Origin: Bettongia penicillata ogilbyi
Taxonomy: Eukaryota > Chordata > Mammalia > Diprotodontia > Potoroidae
Direction: 5' to 3'
NCBI GenBank assembly: GCA_023548195.1
Contig: JAJHZJ010000041.1
Location: 1,116,001-1,180,000, forward strand
Length of the DNA stretch: 64,000 nucleotides
Shown: in pieces, positions 31,740 through 45,729 of the stretch
How the letters are laid out: every line of letters begins with the position of its first letter
How positions within the stretch are numbered: position 1 is the first letter of the stretch
Notes under the pieces: generated by a model
Databases searched by the model: none
What the model was told of the DNA's origin: nothing
Seen by the model: the letters and a program-made list of their open reading frames with translations, nothing else
Position numbers and translations under genes: made by a program

Positions 31740-33480
31740 GACAGGCGGGTCTTTATCTCTGTGACTCCCCAAGGTTGCCCCCTTCTTCCCAACACAGAAC
31801 TGTTCACATATAGTAAGCACGTAAACATATTTTTTTTTGGAGCAAATGTACATCAGTAGTAACTTAGAAGGAAGGTAAAACAGTTCTGAGAAAACAGTTT
31901 TCCCACAAAGGGAGGAGGGCATCCTTTTTTGTTTTAGAACAAAACAGCCCATTCTCAGTGCCCCAAGTTTCATTCAGCACTAGGGTTTTACTGCCAGCCT
32001 CAAGTTCACTTTTCTCCCTAATAATATCCCTACACAAACAACCTATCCAACTGACATCTTGTTCAAGACACACATGTTTCCTGCTTAAAATCTCAAAGAA
32101 CCCTACCTCCTCTCTCCTGTTTATTTGAATTCTCTTGGTTATTTTTTTCCTGTGTTACTAGAAAAATTCAAACCTACTAGGCTAAAAGGTTATATGTTGC
32201 ATAAACATTCACTTCTACTACAGACAGCATCAGCAATAGAACGTAAGCGCTGGTGTTTGTTTGAGATGCTCATTTGATCTCAGTATGGACCACTTTCAAA
32301 GCTATTATATGATTGTATATTTATGTAAAAATCCAAAATGGGCTTGAAAATGCCCTTACTGGAGGAAAAAAACTTGCTTTACTGTACAACCAGATTTCCT
32401 GTAAAACTAATGGTGTTTTGGCCTCTAGCCAATTATTTCTGTTCTAGGGAAAACATCAGTATAATGAACTAAAGGAGACAGCTTCCTTTCAGTGAATTTC
32501 ATCTGCATTATACAAACTCTGCTATTTATTTAAGGGACAAATCCAACATGTGTCTTTCGCAACTTGCCTTTTTCCCTTTTAACCAAGAAAGAAAATAAAA
32601 GATGAAAAAAATTAAATAAGTAAGTTTGCTACTCTGTAAGCAACTCTAGTTAAAAGTTTGGCAGGGGAGAAGTTGAAACTTCTGGGTAAAAAGGTTATCC
32701 ATTTTATCATCCTTCCTGTTTCTTTCCTATGACTATGAATAATCCAGGCTGAGCTCCTGAATTAAGGTTTCTCATCTCTTATAAACCTGTGTCATAGATC
32801 TCGATGAGAAACAGAACATTCAGTCCATCACCTAAACTGTTTATCATCAGCTCGCCAAAATATCCAGAATACAGCTTTTTACTGTTCATTTAAGGCATTA
32901 CATAGCAAAGCTTAAGTGCTGCATTCAACCAAAAGGCAAGTCATGGAATGAAATGATACGTAGGAGGTAATTGGTTTAGTATTTCCAAGTGAAATAATTA
33001 TAGTCTCTGTGAAAAAAGAATATCTAAAACCACAAGCTTAACTTCTAAACTGAAGAAACTTTACCAGAAGTAGAAGATTTTTACCTTTTTAATCAAATGC
33101 ATAAATGCTCATATTATCTACAAGAACTTAATTTTGCAACCTTCTTCGTTACATCTTCAGAAACTAAATAAGAGTCTGGTACCTGTGTACCTAAAATACA
33201 CAGATTCTACTAGATCTTAAAGACTTGCTTATTTCAGTTGGAAATGCAGACTATTAATGATCTCTAAACTTCAGAACTTAGAACCCCTCGTCTGAGAAGT
33301 GGAGAAGTCCGAGACAATGCTCAGAACCAGATGCATGCTCCTTGATGGAGAAATCAAATTCTCTGAGTATTTCTGATGAAGTGTGAAGTTATTACTGGAA
33401 TAAGATGGTACTTGTGACAAAGTAAACTACTGCAGTCCAAAGCAGAACTCTAAATATTATATACATACACAGATAAATGT
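31740..33480. other. Repeat-poor intron block
   Basis: About 1.7 kb without a recognisable SINE, LINE or simple repeat, unusual for this window. The open frames at 31563-32073 have no recognisable product and no splice-linked PRKCH sequence. A conserved regulatory element is possible but unsupported by motif reading alone. Confidence 0.5.
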
Positions 33481-33574
33481 CAGCACATTGCTATTGGATA
33501 AATAATTTTTTGTAACAGCAATTAGGAAGCTTTTGAATAAATTACAAAGTATTATTTATACTAATAATAGCAAT

Positions 33575-34920
33575 TAGCCTGCTAGACTTGGAGTCAGGAA
33601 GACCTGACCTCAAATTCAGCCTCAGATATTTACTAGCTGTATGATCCTGGCAGGTCACTCAACCTCTGTATGCCTCAGTTTCCTCATATGTAAAACGGAG
33701 ATAATAATAACACCTGCCTCCCAGGGTTGTTATGAAGATAAAATGATATCTTTAAGGTTTGTTTTGCAAACCTTAAAGCACTATATAAATGCTACTTATT
33801 ATTAATAATATCCCTCACTCCTGGACAGAATGGAATATCTTACCATCAGACCTGTTTCACTACTAACAAATTTCAGAGTAGAACTTACACTGCCCAAGGA
33901 CAATAAAGTGAAACATCTCTTCATCCAAAAATCATAACCTCTGAAAGTCTGTCAGTCGACAAACTTCATTAAGCACCTACTATTTGCTAGGTACTGTGCT
34001 AGGCTCTGTGAATATAAATAAAAACAAAAACATTTCCTATATTCAAAAAATTTATAATGGGGTGGAGGTTGGGAGCTGGGAGGGATTGATGGAGAATTCC
34101 AAAGAAATCCAAAATCAGTGTAGTTGGTGGAAAATCAGGATAAAAACTTCATTAAATGGTGGCCTTGGAATCCATGACCTTGCCTCTAGTCAAAGGGTTT
34201 AATCAAAATGGCAGCGGTTATTGATAAAATGTGAGCATCAGGAGGACTTAATCTTGCAGTATAATGATATTTCCCAGTGATGAGTTTTCCGGGAAGGGCA
34301 TGATGGAGAGATCCAAAGATGTCCAAAAGCAAGGCAGGACCACAGTCTTTTCTACTTTCTCTTTTTTCTCTTTGGTATCCCTTCTTTGCACCCTTCCCCT
34401 GTAATCAGTCATGAACAGTGGTTTCAGAGACTCAAGTAAATGAGGGCAATGTGAGAATTCAGCTAAGGTAATTCATGACCTATGATCTCAAGTTTTTGAG
34501 ACAGGCACAGGTTCAAAATTCAAAAGACTTATTTAGGTATCCCCTCCCTGCTTCCATTTTCCTACTGTAGTTGTCAGGAACCTTTGAGGTCATGTTTATT
34601 CCATTATGCTTATTTTTCCACTTCTACTTCAAGAGTTAGTGATTTTTTTTCTTGTTGAGGCTCTCAGTCTAACTCATTTTGGCTTCTAATAGGAATAATT
34701 TTGGGGCAGAAATGTGGTGAAGTGGATAGGGCACTGGGTCTGGGGTCAGGAAGACTCAACTCCATGAGTTCAAATCATCACTTAACCCTGTTTGCCTCAG
34801 TTTCCTCATCTGCAAAATGAGTTAGAGGAGGAAATGGCAAATCACTCTCCAGCATCTTTGCCAAGAAAACCCCAAATGGGGTCACAAAGAGTCAGATATG
34901 ACTGAAAATGACTGAAAAAT
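33575..34920 (+). repeat. Two sense SINEs and an L2-type tail
   Basis: 33575-33800: 'ctagacttggagtcaggaag', 'gcctcagtttcctcatatg', 'ccttaaagcactatataaatg'. 33950-34030: antisense tail 'cattaagcacctactatttg'. 34702-34920: sense tRNA SINE with head 'ggggcagaaatgtggtgaag', B-box-like 'gagttcaaatcatc' and body 'gccaagaaaaccccaaatgg'. 34031-34701 contains nothing I can name. Confidence 0.7.
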
Positions 34921-35589
34921 AAGAAGGAATAACTTCCAAAGCAGCCAAACCCCATTCTAACTTGGGCTCTATTCCCTTTACTTCCATTGTCAGGAATTTT
35001 GTTTCCTACCTGTCTTCTCTACATTGTCTTGTTCTTGGTCCTCAAAGAAGTCAAGGGGTAAGAGTCCTGGTAGTGAACAAATATGGAGGAAGGGATGGGA
35101 AACAGGCACCTTATGAATCTCCAGTTTAACTGAACAAGACATAGGAGGAATGATATGCTCATATGCACATCTACACCTACACACACACATACTACAATGA
35201 GCTTTGAGCAGAAATATATTAAACTCAACAGTGAAATAGGAAGGGATAGGGAGAGGTGAGGGTAGTGTTTAAGAGGTAGAACAGAATTGGGGAAGGGAAA
35301 AGTGAAAAAACAAACAAACAAAAAATCCCAAGACAAACAAGAGACTCCAGTTTCAGATAGTGGATCATAGAAAGAATGAGTGAGAACCCAAAGTCAAAAA
35401 CTGGGCCTGAAGAGAGGGAGAAGAGAGGGGCAAAAGTGGGCCATTTCAATGATAAAATATTAGCATTCAGATTTTTCCTTTTTTCAAATATTTCTGTTTT
35501 GCAAAGAGAAAAGCAAAGCTAAAGGTGTAAGAGGATATAGACCACAATACACAATTAACGTCCATAACTATTACTATGAATGTATTGTT

Positions 35590-36055
35590 AATGTATTTTT
35601 GCTTCTTAATGGGAAGATCTTTTCCATTTGTTAATAGGCCCATGTGATCTGCTTGAGTCACAAAGAAGCCTGAGTTACATGAGTCTGTGATGGGATGAGC
35701 TTCCCAAATGGGTAGAGCAGCAAGGGAGCAGAGCTAAGAGGAAAGTGGACACAGCAGTTGGAGCTGAGGGACAGAGAGGAAGCAGATAGGGTGCTATGAG
35801 TGCTTATTTGTGGGAAGGCCCTAGCGGGGGGAAGGCTTGGGGATGGTGTTACCCTCTGCATTATTATTGTGTATAGATTTCTTTGTTGCTATGATGGATT
35901 TGGTTTTCTGGTGTTGGGAGTCAGCTTTCTGGTGAATGAATAAATGTTTTGGTTCTGTCTTCCATGTGGATAGTCTGTTGTATTTTGCAATTCAGAATTA
36001 CGACAGCATATTCATAGCTCCCATAGGTGCTATGACTATCCTGTTGTCACTACAA
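35590..36055 (+). mobile_element. Solo LTR-like element, copy 2
   Basis: Parallels 12105-12568 throughout and keeps an AATAAA signal at about 35938 ('gtgaataaatgttttggttc') followed by 'tctgtcttccatgtgga', consistent with an R/U5 boundary. The end 'gttgtcactaca' corresponds to 'ttggtgctacaaca' of copy 1. No flanking gag/pol/env-like frame is present. 34921-35589 is plain intron with a (CA)n patch. Confidence 0.65.
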
Positions 36056-36264
36056 TGAGTGTGATAAATTTACCCATAAAAGAGAAGAGGAAAGCAGAAT
36101 GGATTAGGAAGTAGAGTTTAATAATATGTTGTTTAAAAGTTTTAAATAGTTTCAATTAAGGATCAAAGAAATTTGCATTCTAATAGGAGAAACATTGAGC
36201 ACATGGAAAAAATATACAGCATAAAGTTAATAAATACAAATATATAAAAAGCAGGGAAAGAAAG

Positions 36265-37395
36265 GAGGGAATAAGCATTTATATAGTGCCTACTACATAT
36301 CAGGCACTGTGCTAAGTACTTTTTACAAATATTATTTTATTTGATTCTCACAACAACCCTACGAAGTACGTGTTATTAATTATCTCCATTTCACAGTTGA
36401 CAAAACTGATTCAGAGCAGGGTCACACAGCTACTAAATGTCTGAGGCTGGATTTAAATCAGGCCTTCCAGATTCAAGGCCCAGCTCTTGATCCACTCTGC
36501 CACCAGCTGCCTCTGAGCAATTAAATACAAGACAGTTTGGAAGGGAGGGAACTTACTGCCCATTGGGGAAGATCAAAAAAGACTTCCTGCTAAAGATAGT
36601 GCTTGAGTTTTATTTTAAAGGAAGAATATATTTATTCTGGGCATAGAAGGTGGCCAAATGAAAAGGTATAGAGATGGAGCACCATGTGAGGAGCAAGTAA
36701 AAAGGAGAGTTTAAGTGGAATGCAGAGGTGGAAGGGGGAGAAATGTCCAATGAGGCTGGAAAGGTAGATGGGGCACAAGCTGTGAAGGTCTTTACAAGTT
36801 AGGCAAGAGTTTCTATTTTATCCTAGAGGCAATAATAATTCACAGAGGTTGATAGGAAAGCCAAATGTGTGGCAGCAGTTTTTAGAATGGAGTGAAATGG
36901 TGACAGGCTTGAGATAGGAAATTAGAAGGTTGCTGCAATAATCTGTGTGAGAGGTAATGAGAGCCTGATCTAAAGTGGCAGTTCATCTCCTCACTATCAA
37001 TTATCTGGACTCCACATCTGGATTCCTGGGCTCTAATAGGTCTTTTGCCTTGTCTCTAAGGGGTCTCTGATCTTCATGCTACTTCCAGGACTGCTCCACA
37101 TAATGCCACTTCTGTTTCTACTTGGACCATGATCCCCATGTTCTTCCCACTAGGAATCTGGATCCTATTCCTGTGTTCCTAGGCTCAGATGGATCAGCTT
37201 TTGTCTATAAACTTATTGAGCCTAGTACACCTTGCTACTTCTACAGAAATGCTGCTGCATGCATGCTCCATCTTCGTGGTTGTTTTCCTTCATTAGAAAT
37301 AAAAGCTCTTTGAGGATGAAGACTGTCTTGTTTATTGGCATTTATATTCCAGCACTTAGCACAATATTTGGCATAAAATAAGTGCTTTATAAGTG
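36265..37395 (-). repeat. Antisense SINE and L2-like fragments
   Basis: 36265-36505: antisense CORE-type SINE ('taagcatttatatagtgcct', 'cacaacaaccctacgaagta', 'cagggtcacacagctac', 'cttgatccactctgccacc'). 36530-36990: L2-like antisense sequence related to 26183-26950 ('gaggctggaaaggtagatgg', 'gaaggttgctgcaataatct'). 37000-37395 turns to a + L2-like tail ('gaggatgaagactgtcttg', 'cagcacttagcacaatattt'). Confidence 0.6.
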
Positions 37396-37399
37396 ATTT

Positions 37400-39960
37400 A
37401 TCTAACTAAAGAAAATTATTAGAAATTTTATCTTTCAGTTATAAGCCAACAACCCTGAAAAATAAAATGGATGAATGTTTACTGAAACACAAAATACCAG
37501 AGTATTTTAAATTACCTACAATAACAATAATAAGAAATAGTAAATTTTTAAAATCTAATTTCAGGAAAAGAAATTGAATAAGCAATTAAGGAACTCCTAG
37601 TTGAAAAAAATCCCAGGATCATATACAAGGAAATTCTTCAAAACATTTAGGAACACTTTATTCCAATTTTACATAAACTATTTTTAAAAAAATGAATCCT
37701 ATAAACTCCATTTATATGGTCTTGGTGCCTAAACCAAAGAGCAAAGTCAGAGAAAAAAAGTATAGATCAATATGTCTAATGATCGTTGATGCAAAAATTT
37801 TGGATAGAATATGAGCAGAGAGGCCAAAGCACAGCAACTTATTAAAAAGAGTACATACACACTATGACCAATTTGATTCAAGATTAAGAAAATTATTAAC
37901 ATCACAGACCATATTAATATATAATATAATAAAATATAACAATAAAACCTACATTAACATATAAACACAAAATAAGTTTTTAAATAAAATATGAAACATT
38001 TATTCGAAATAAAACTTTTAAAATATATAAATGGATTATTCCTTAACATAGTAAATATACTCTCTCTAAAACTAAGAGATAACTTCCAGCCTTTCCAATA
38101 AGATAAAGGGTAAAGACACAATATCCACTGTCATCACTATTATTTTATATAAATCTAGAAAAGCTAGCTATAATAAGACAAAGATAAATTGAGGGAATAA
38201 GTCTAAGCAAAGAGGAGACAAAATTATTGCTTTTTGCTGACAATGTGATGGTTCATTTAAAGCACCTGAAAGATTGAAGTTAAAAAAAAAGATCAAACAA
38301 TAACCTCAGTGTAGCAGTGAGATATAAAATAAACCCATTAAAAATCATTAGCCTTTCTGTTTATTTCCAACAGAATCCAGCAGGAAGAGACAGAAATTGT
38401 AAAATAACTACAGATTTGGAAATTCAAGACACATACAGGAATTATATCAACATGATTACATAATACTCTTACAGAACTCTAGATAGCCTTAAATAATAAC
38501 TTAAATAATAATAAATTAAATAATGGGCCATGCTAATATAATAAAAAATAATAAAATGACACAAATGTAATAATTAGTCTCTGCCAATATAATAAAATGA
38601 CACAAATGAAACTACCCAAAAAGTATATGTTAGGGAACTTTTAAAAATTTATGAAATTCATGTAAAAGAAAAAAAATTAAGAATCTGAAGGAAAATAATG
38701 TAAAAAGGCAAGCAAAGAGATGGCCCTAGCAATACTAAATTTCAGAATATACTATAAAGCAGTAATCTCTTAACTAAAAAAAATGGGAAATGGAATAGAT
38801 TAGGTACATAAGATCTAGAAGTAAACGAACATAGAAGAATAATATTCAATAAACTCTAGGGCTCCAAATACTGAGATAAGGACTCATCATTTGGAAATCT
38901 ATCTGGAGGAAATTAGATTTAGACCAGCATTTCAAACAATATACCACAATAAGCTCTAAATGGATATATGACCTAGATAAATAAAAAAAAGGTCATATCT
39001 TAAACAAATTAGAGAAGCAGAGAAGAAAATATCTTTCAGTCAATCAGTTTGGTAAAGATAACCACCCATATTACCCCTAGAAAAATACAGTCGCTGAAGG
39101 GGCTATGTGAATGAGGAAAATGATACTAAATACCTTGGTGGCAGAGTTATGAAGTGGGGTGCACTTATTCTGCAAAGTAGTTTTTAACTATACTCCCAAG
39201 TTGCTAGATCCCTTGACCTGACAATGCTCCAACTAGACCTATACCTCTAAAAAAAAATCAAAGAAAGGTATGCACAAAAATAGGTATGCTGTTGCTGTGG
39301 ATCATTTCAATCATGTCCAACTCTGTGACCCCATTTAGGGTTTTCTTGACAAAGATACTGGAGTAGTTTGCCAGTTTCTTCTCCAGCTCATTTTATAGAT
39401 GAGAAAACTGAGGCAAAGAGGGTTAGGTGTCTTGTTCTCTATACACTGTACCATTTGGCTGCCCCTAAATAGGTATAGCATAATTTTTTTGTTTTAGCAA
39501 AAACCTGAAAACAAAGGAGGCACTCATCAATTGCAAAATGGCTTAACAAATTATGATATATGAATATAATGGAATAGTATTATGCTATAAAAAGTGACAA
39601 AAGAATTGAATTCAGAGAAACTGGGAAAGACTTGATACCAGTGAAGTGAGTAGAATTGCAAGAACTAGTTATATATCTAAATTTCAAAAGAAAACAACTA
39701 GACTTAAAAAGTATGGTCAATTCAATTACCAATCGTGAGTCCAGAAAATAATAATAGATCATTTTATCTCTCTGACAGAGAGACGACTGAGTAGAAACAC
39801 GAAATAAGACATACATTTTCAGACATGGCCAATTTATGGATTGGTTTCGTGTGACCTGTTGCAAAGGAGACCTTCATTTGAGGGTGAGTGAGGAAAAGTA
39901 GTAATATTGACAGTGATACTACCCACAAATAATGAAAATAGATGTTAATGAAACTATCAA
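37400..39960 (+). pseudogene. Degenerate L1 (ORF2 to 3' region)
   Basis: Plus-strand frames give VREKKYRSICLMIVDAKILD near 37750 (L1 YRPISLMNIDAKILN). 'aaagagatggccctagcaat' and 'ctataaagcagtaatctct' lie near 38720-38770. 'caaattatgatatatgaatataatgg' (in part) and '...gaaactgggaaagacttgat' lie near 39540-39640. Many stops and deletions. A SINE at 39285-39470 interrupts it. Short AT-rich duplications occur around 38520-38610. Confidence 0.75.
39285..39470 (-). repeat. tRNA-type SINE inside the L1
   Basis: 'gctgttgctgtggatcattt', 'tcatgtccaactctgtgac', 'tagatgagaaaactgaggc', then a deletion and 'tctatacactgtaccatttgg'. 'aaaaataggtat' on the left and 'taaataggtata' on the right look like a target-site duplication. 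Confidence 0.75.
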
Positions 39961-40059
39961 AATACACAGAAAGGAGCAGAAAGAAATTTAGAAGATCATA
40001 CATCTACCTATGACAAGGTTGGAACCACCCTATTAAATTTAATATATACCTAAAAAAAC

Positions 40060-40475
40060 TATATGAAAGAGATTCAAAAGGTCATCTACAATCCTTTCTG
40101 TTTGTTTATATAGGGAAATGTTCATTTCTAACAAATGGTCCTCGAATTTCTACTTAAATGCTTCCACAGGTAAAAAGTAATTCATTATCTACCTGGGCCA
40201 TTCATTCTATTTTTGGACAGTTCATAGGACATTGTTCATTTTTTAATGAAACCAAAATCTGCCTCTCTATAACTTCTATTCACGGCCTCTTATCCTGACC
40301 TCTGGTGCAGAAAACAAAGAAAAAACCTAATCTCACTTCCTCATGATTGATAATCCTATCATGTTTCCTTCACATTCCTATATGTACTTTATTCTAAGCA
40401 TTTAAAAACATAAATCTGAGAAGGCTTCACTGAACTGCCAAAGGGATCTAGGGCACAAAAATAGCTTTTTAAAAA

Positions 40476-40521
<46 letters not shown>

Positions 40522-41330
40522 ATGTATGTGTGGTACATAGGCCCCAGGTTAAGAAACTCTGATCTAAAGTGTTCTTTGGCCTAATAATTACCATTGTCTT
40601 CAACCAATCTTTGCACGAATACACTAGAGCTTTGCTCACAATCACAGCTGAATCCTAGTTGGACTTAATCTTTCTCAAAATGTGGGAACCATTACCAAAT
40701 GATATAATATGGCTGTCTTATCTAGACTGAGCGCAGCTAAATAATAATTTCCCTTGTTACACAAACTTTTTCTCCTAATGTGATAAAGTTCACATTTGCT
40801 TTGGAAGGGAGGGGAAGTGATGTGACTCATAGAGCTTTGAAGCCTATTAAAATCCATAGATTCTTTTCACGTTGGAAAATGTGAAGTGTAGGACTTCACA
40901 TTTTATCCCTGTCATTTTATGAGATTCCGTCTTCTATTCCAATTGGTTGGGATCTTACTAAATCTCATTCTTTTTGTTCAATGCCACTACCCCTCTGAGC
41001 ATCATGATATCTGCAAATTTTAAACATATCATCTAATCTTTCATCTAAGTCCCTGATTTTAAAAAATGAACATAATTAAGTCAAATATAGAGCCCTGTGG
41101 AAGACTACTATAGACATTCCTCCAAGTGGAGACATTGTCCCATTAACCATCCCTCCTTGGGTCTGGTTATAAAACTAGTTCCAAATCCATCTAACTGTCC
41201 TACAACCATTTCACATATCTCTACCTTGTCCAGATATGATTTCAGTCATTCTCCAACATTTATCCCAATCTATAACACTTATCCAAGGAAACCTCAAATG
41301 GGGTTGCAAAGAGTTGGACGCAACTGAAAT
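40060..41330 (-). repeat. CR1/L3-type LINE, antisense, with (TG)n
   Basis: 'atgcttccacaggtaaaaag', 'acctgggccattcattctat', 'tctgcctctctataacttct', 'catcatgatatctgcaaattt' and 'agagccctgtggaagactac', then 'ccaaatccatctaactgtcc'. This is the antisense order of CR1/L3 3' region and RT. A 43-bp (TG)n at 40478-40520 lies inside. The antisense of PQGS-like and the following blocks parallels 6160-6900. Confidence 0.65.
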
Positions 41331-42600
41331 GACTGAGCAACAGCAACTAAAACTCAGGATTGTTACAGCCTGAGAATTAAACGGAAAATACACACATATT
41401 AATACTTATAGAATAATCACTACCCAGTTCACTTTCATTTTTTCCAAAGCTACTTTCAAAGAAAGATTGAGAAAACTTTGCCCATAGTTTTGTTTTGGGT
41501 TCAGCAAAGCAGATTTTGGACCAAGTAGGGATGATGCTTTACTGTTTCTTCAGGGTCTTCTTCCTGGGTTCCAGGCACACAGTAGAACAATATTATCTGC
41601 TTGGTAGAAAGAATGAATCATCCCTGCTCCAAGTTGGTTCTACCAGATAGAGCTGAATGAGAAACTCTAAGATAATTCTTTCTCATGAAATTGTTGCCAC
41701 CTCCTCTTCATTTAACTTATTAAAACATAAGCCAACCCGCTCCCAGACTTCTTAGAGTATGCCTTGTTTACCCAGTTGGCAAGTTCTTTGTTATCTAGAA
41801 TAAATCAGTTTTGCTAATTGCCTTTGGAACTAGTCAAAGACTGCACAGTAAATGCTACAGTCCATTGCTACATATATTTTAATTTTCCTCATAGGCTCTG
41901 AAAGCAATAACAATGGGTGTGACTGCTCACCCTATTTGGTAACAAGATTTCTTTGGTTTTTCTCCTTTAAAAATAAAAGCAAAAAAAAGCCCCTTAAAAT
42001 TCATCCCCTTTGGTCACAATGGAATTTGATCCTGCATTCTAGGGACAACACTGAACACAATGTTTATTTCTTTCCTTATTAAAAAACACACACATAAAAT
42101 ATTTGATAACTTAAATGCTTGGTATGCAAATATCTGATGCTGACAAAAGACATTTCATAAAGTCAGTGGTCTGGCCTACCTACAGTGTTATATTTATTCA
42201 GTTTTGTGTTTGTATCAAATAAGCAGAGGTTAAGAACCAGTTTCACCTGATTTGTTGGGAATGAAGCTATTCATGTTTTTTTCTATTCACTGTTATTTCC
42301 TGGAAACTCATAGGAAGCTGTGAATATTCTCTATATTTTTTCCTGTGGACTAAAAATCTCCATCTCCTTCTACCAATCCTTATCTCCTTCTACCAATCCT
42401 TATATACAATGGGGTTTTCTCACAATCCTAGCTACAGTCTCAATGTGGCATCCAGAATTGAACACAGTACTGTGAATATATGATATGAGCAGAATACAAC
42501 TAGACTATAACTTTCCTTGTTATGGAAACTACTTTTATTCATATACTCTAGGATCCAGTGGATTGGATTCCATGCTGTTCCTTACAATACAATATTCCAT
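41284..42600. other. SINE scrap, 20-bp tandem pair and unassigned intron
   Basis: 41284-41352 is a sense SINE 3' scrap ('aacctcaaatggggttgcaa', 'gttggacgcaactgaaatg'). 42362-42381 and 42382-42401 are two identical copies of 'atctccttctaccaatcctt'. The remaining bases show no named repeat. Confidence 0.6.
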
Positions 42601-43165
42601 CTCTGCCATGACTTCAAGATTTTCACTGGCTGTATCCCATACTTGGAATTTTCTCTTTAATTCCAGCTCCTGTATCCCCTTCCTTCCTTCAAGCTTTAGC
42701 TAAAGTCTCACTTGCGGGAGCTAAAGTGGTGCAGTGGATACAGCGCTAGACCGGGAGTCAAGAAGACTCATCTTCCTGAGTTCAAATCCAACCTCAGACA
42801 CATACTAGCTGGGTGACCTTGGGCAAGTCACTGAATCCTGTTTGCCTCAGCTTCTTCATCTACAAAATGAAATAGAGAAGGAAATGGCTAAACTACTCCA
42901 GCATCCTTGCCAAGAACACTTCAAATGAACTCACAAAGAGCTGCCCCAAAACAACAACCACCAAGTCCTACCTAGTTTACAAAACCTTTCCCAGTTCCCC
43001 TTAATGCTGACTGTGTCTCTCGGTCCATGTATTGTCTGTGAATACATGTAGTCTCCTCCTTTAGACTTTAGCTCCTTCAGAATGGGGACTGTGCTGTTTT
43101 GTTTGCCTTTCTTTGTATCTCAAATACTTGCTCAGTACAATGTTGAGAACATAGTAGCTGCTTGT
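42590..43165 (+). repeat. L2-like LINE 3' end split by a sense SINE
   Basis: Left part 'cccatacttggaattttctc'. Right part 'ccatgtattgtctgtgaata', 'agctccttcagaatggggac' and 'tgttgagaacatagtagctg'. The SINE 42716-42960 has head 'taaagtggtgcagtggatac', 'gagttcaaatccaacctcag', 'gctgggtgaccttgggcaag' and tail 'cacaaagagctgccccaaaa'. 43166-43684 shows nothing firm. Confidence 0.7.
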
Positions 43166-43684
43166 TGACTGATTACAACTAGGGTGTGTGATTCCTCCCT
43201 TTGTATTAACTTTTACTTCCTTTAACAACTTAGTCTTAATTTTAAACATTATTATTTGAAATATTTGATTGCTGTAGAATGTAAATTGAGACATTTGAAA
43301 TTCTTAATCCATTAGGTCTGTTGCTTAAGTAAAAAAACTGTAGAAGCTACTTTTAATGGAAGCTTGACAAGAAAAAAATCAAGAAAAGTTTTTTCAATTT
43401 ATTTTTTACTAGCTAGGGCTGAATCCAAGAATAAAATTTTATCCTCTTTGGTACTGTTATGCACAGAAAATTCCCATTATCCATCCTCCCACATACACAA
43501 GGGCTGTAATGTCAACAGAAGCATCCCTGGCTTTTAACTAAAGTAACAGATTTAAGCTTTACTAATATTGAGAAAGAGAGTTAATCAATTATTGAACATT
43601 TCCAGTATTGGGAAGAGCGAAATAAAGAGAAATATAAGACATTATACCTTGGCTTAGCAAATTTACAAGTTAGTTGGGGAGATA

Positions 43685-43993
<309 letters not shown>

Positions 43994-45729
43994 TTACTCC
44001 TGATCCCAAAGTCTCAGTATTAAGAGCCTCAAGACATGATCCATCAATTTACTCTGCATGGTCATGAAGATCCAATCACTGATCTTCACTTCTGTTCTCT
44101 AGGCATGGTCAGATATGAGACAGGCAAATTCTTTCTTGACATGAGCCTTGCCTGACTCACCCCAAACCAGGCAAAATAGGCAAGTTCAGATACTCTTGGC
44201 ATGTGAATATGGAATGATAACAAAAGAGTATGGATTTGAAAAAGAAGCAAGGTAAATGTCATTGGGTTAGCAATACATTTCCCAGTACCAATGCCACTTC
44301 GGTAAATTGCATTCCTGATGGTTTAAATCATGAAAGAGTCAAATTTCCTCAGACAAAACTTCCCACATTTTCTTGTCATTACATGAGAAAATTCCCTAAG
44401 AACACAAAGACAGTGTTTTCTTTTCTTTAATTTTAACAGTTTTGGACGCTCAATTTTTACCCGATATGATTTATTAAAGACTTTATTATTTCTAAAAGTA
44501 ACAGAGGACAAAGAAATATTTTCTTTCTTTTACGATTTTTTTTTTTGCAACTTTAATAATGATACAATATGAGGGCTCACAAAAGACTTCTTTGTTCTCA
44601 AAAGGAAAAATTCCCAACCAAGCTTATTTAAAAAAAAGGAAGAAGGAAAAAACATAATCCTGTATCATAGTGCTGAGAGACTATGGAACCTTTGATTAAA
44701 AAATATACTTAACTATGGCCAGCTGCAATGGCTCATGAAAGAAAAGAAAATGCTTCAGAAATGTTGGGTCAATGTGAACTCACATTTCGTACCTACCTCT
44801 TCATGGAACTTTTGACATTGGGTTTTATTTTTAATGACTAAGGAAATTCAAACTATAATTTAAAAAACAGAATAAATGCCCTATAAATTACTGAATTAAA
44901 TGGACTAAACCCATGATTTAAATATAGTAGGAATTTCAATGCACACCAATGAATCTGGCACTTTCCTCCTCCCAGAGCAATGAAGGGCCTGAATGGAAAA
45001 GGATATTTTGAGACTCTGGAATTAGCAGGATCTAGTGAACATTCCAAAATCAAGAAAATGCCAGACAAAACTGAAACTGAAACAGAATTCCTAGGACAAT
45101 TAAAGCTGAGCAGTTCAGAGGTAGAGCAGACTTAAGAGATCATCTACTCCCCATGCTTTATTTGACAGGACGCATTAGTCTTTGCCTCCAGTAGGTTCTT
45201 TTCTGTGAGGGTGGTTTTCTTTTAGGTCCTCCCAGAACTGTAGATTTTTATCCAAGTACTTTTCTCCAAAGAGCTACTTTTTCTAAACTGTGTTTCTGTT
45301 GTCCCCAAATAAAACTGTCTAAATCTGAAAGGGGCAGCAAGCACTTCACAGACACACCTTGAGCTGAGATTCAAATCCAGGTCTTTTGTTTAACAAGAAG
45401 TTGGAGTTAAAGAAAAGTGATATCACAAACAATATGTTTATATGTTAAAAATGCCAAATTACCATACTTTAAAAGACTTAGGAAAGGAAATTCTTTCCGA
45501 GGCATTCTCTACCCTCTCCATCTGCTCTCTTCCTTGATCTCATCAGTCCTTATGGATATAGACGATGCCCAGAGCTACATCTCTGGTCCTAGACTTTTTC
45601 TAGGTCTAGTCCTGCTACTTTTCTAGCTACAGTCCTGCAACACTAATTGCCAAACAGATATCCCCACAAGCAATGTAAATTAAATACATCTACAACATAA
45701 TTCATTTTCTTTCCCCCTCCTCCAACTCT

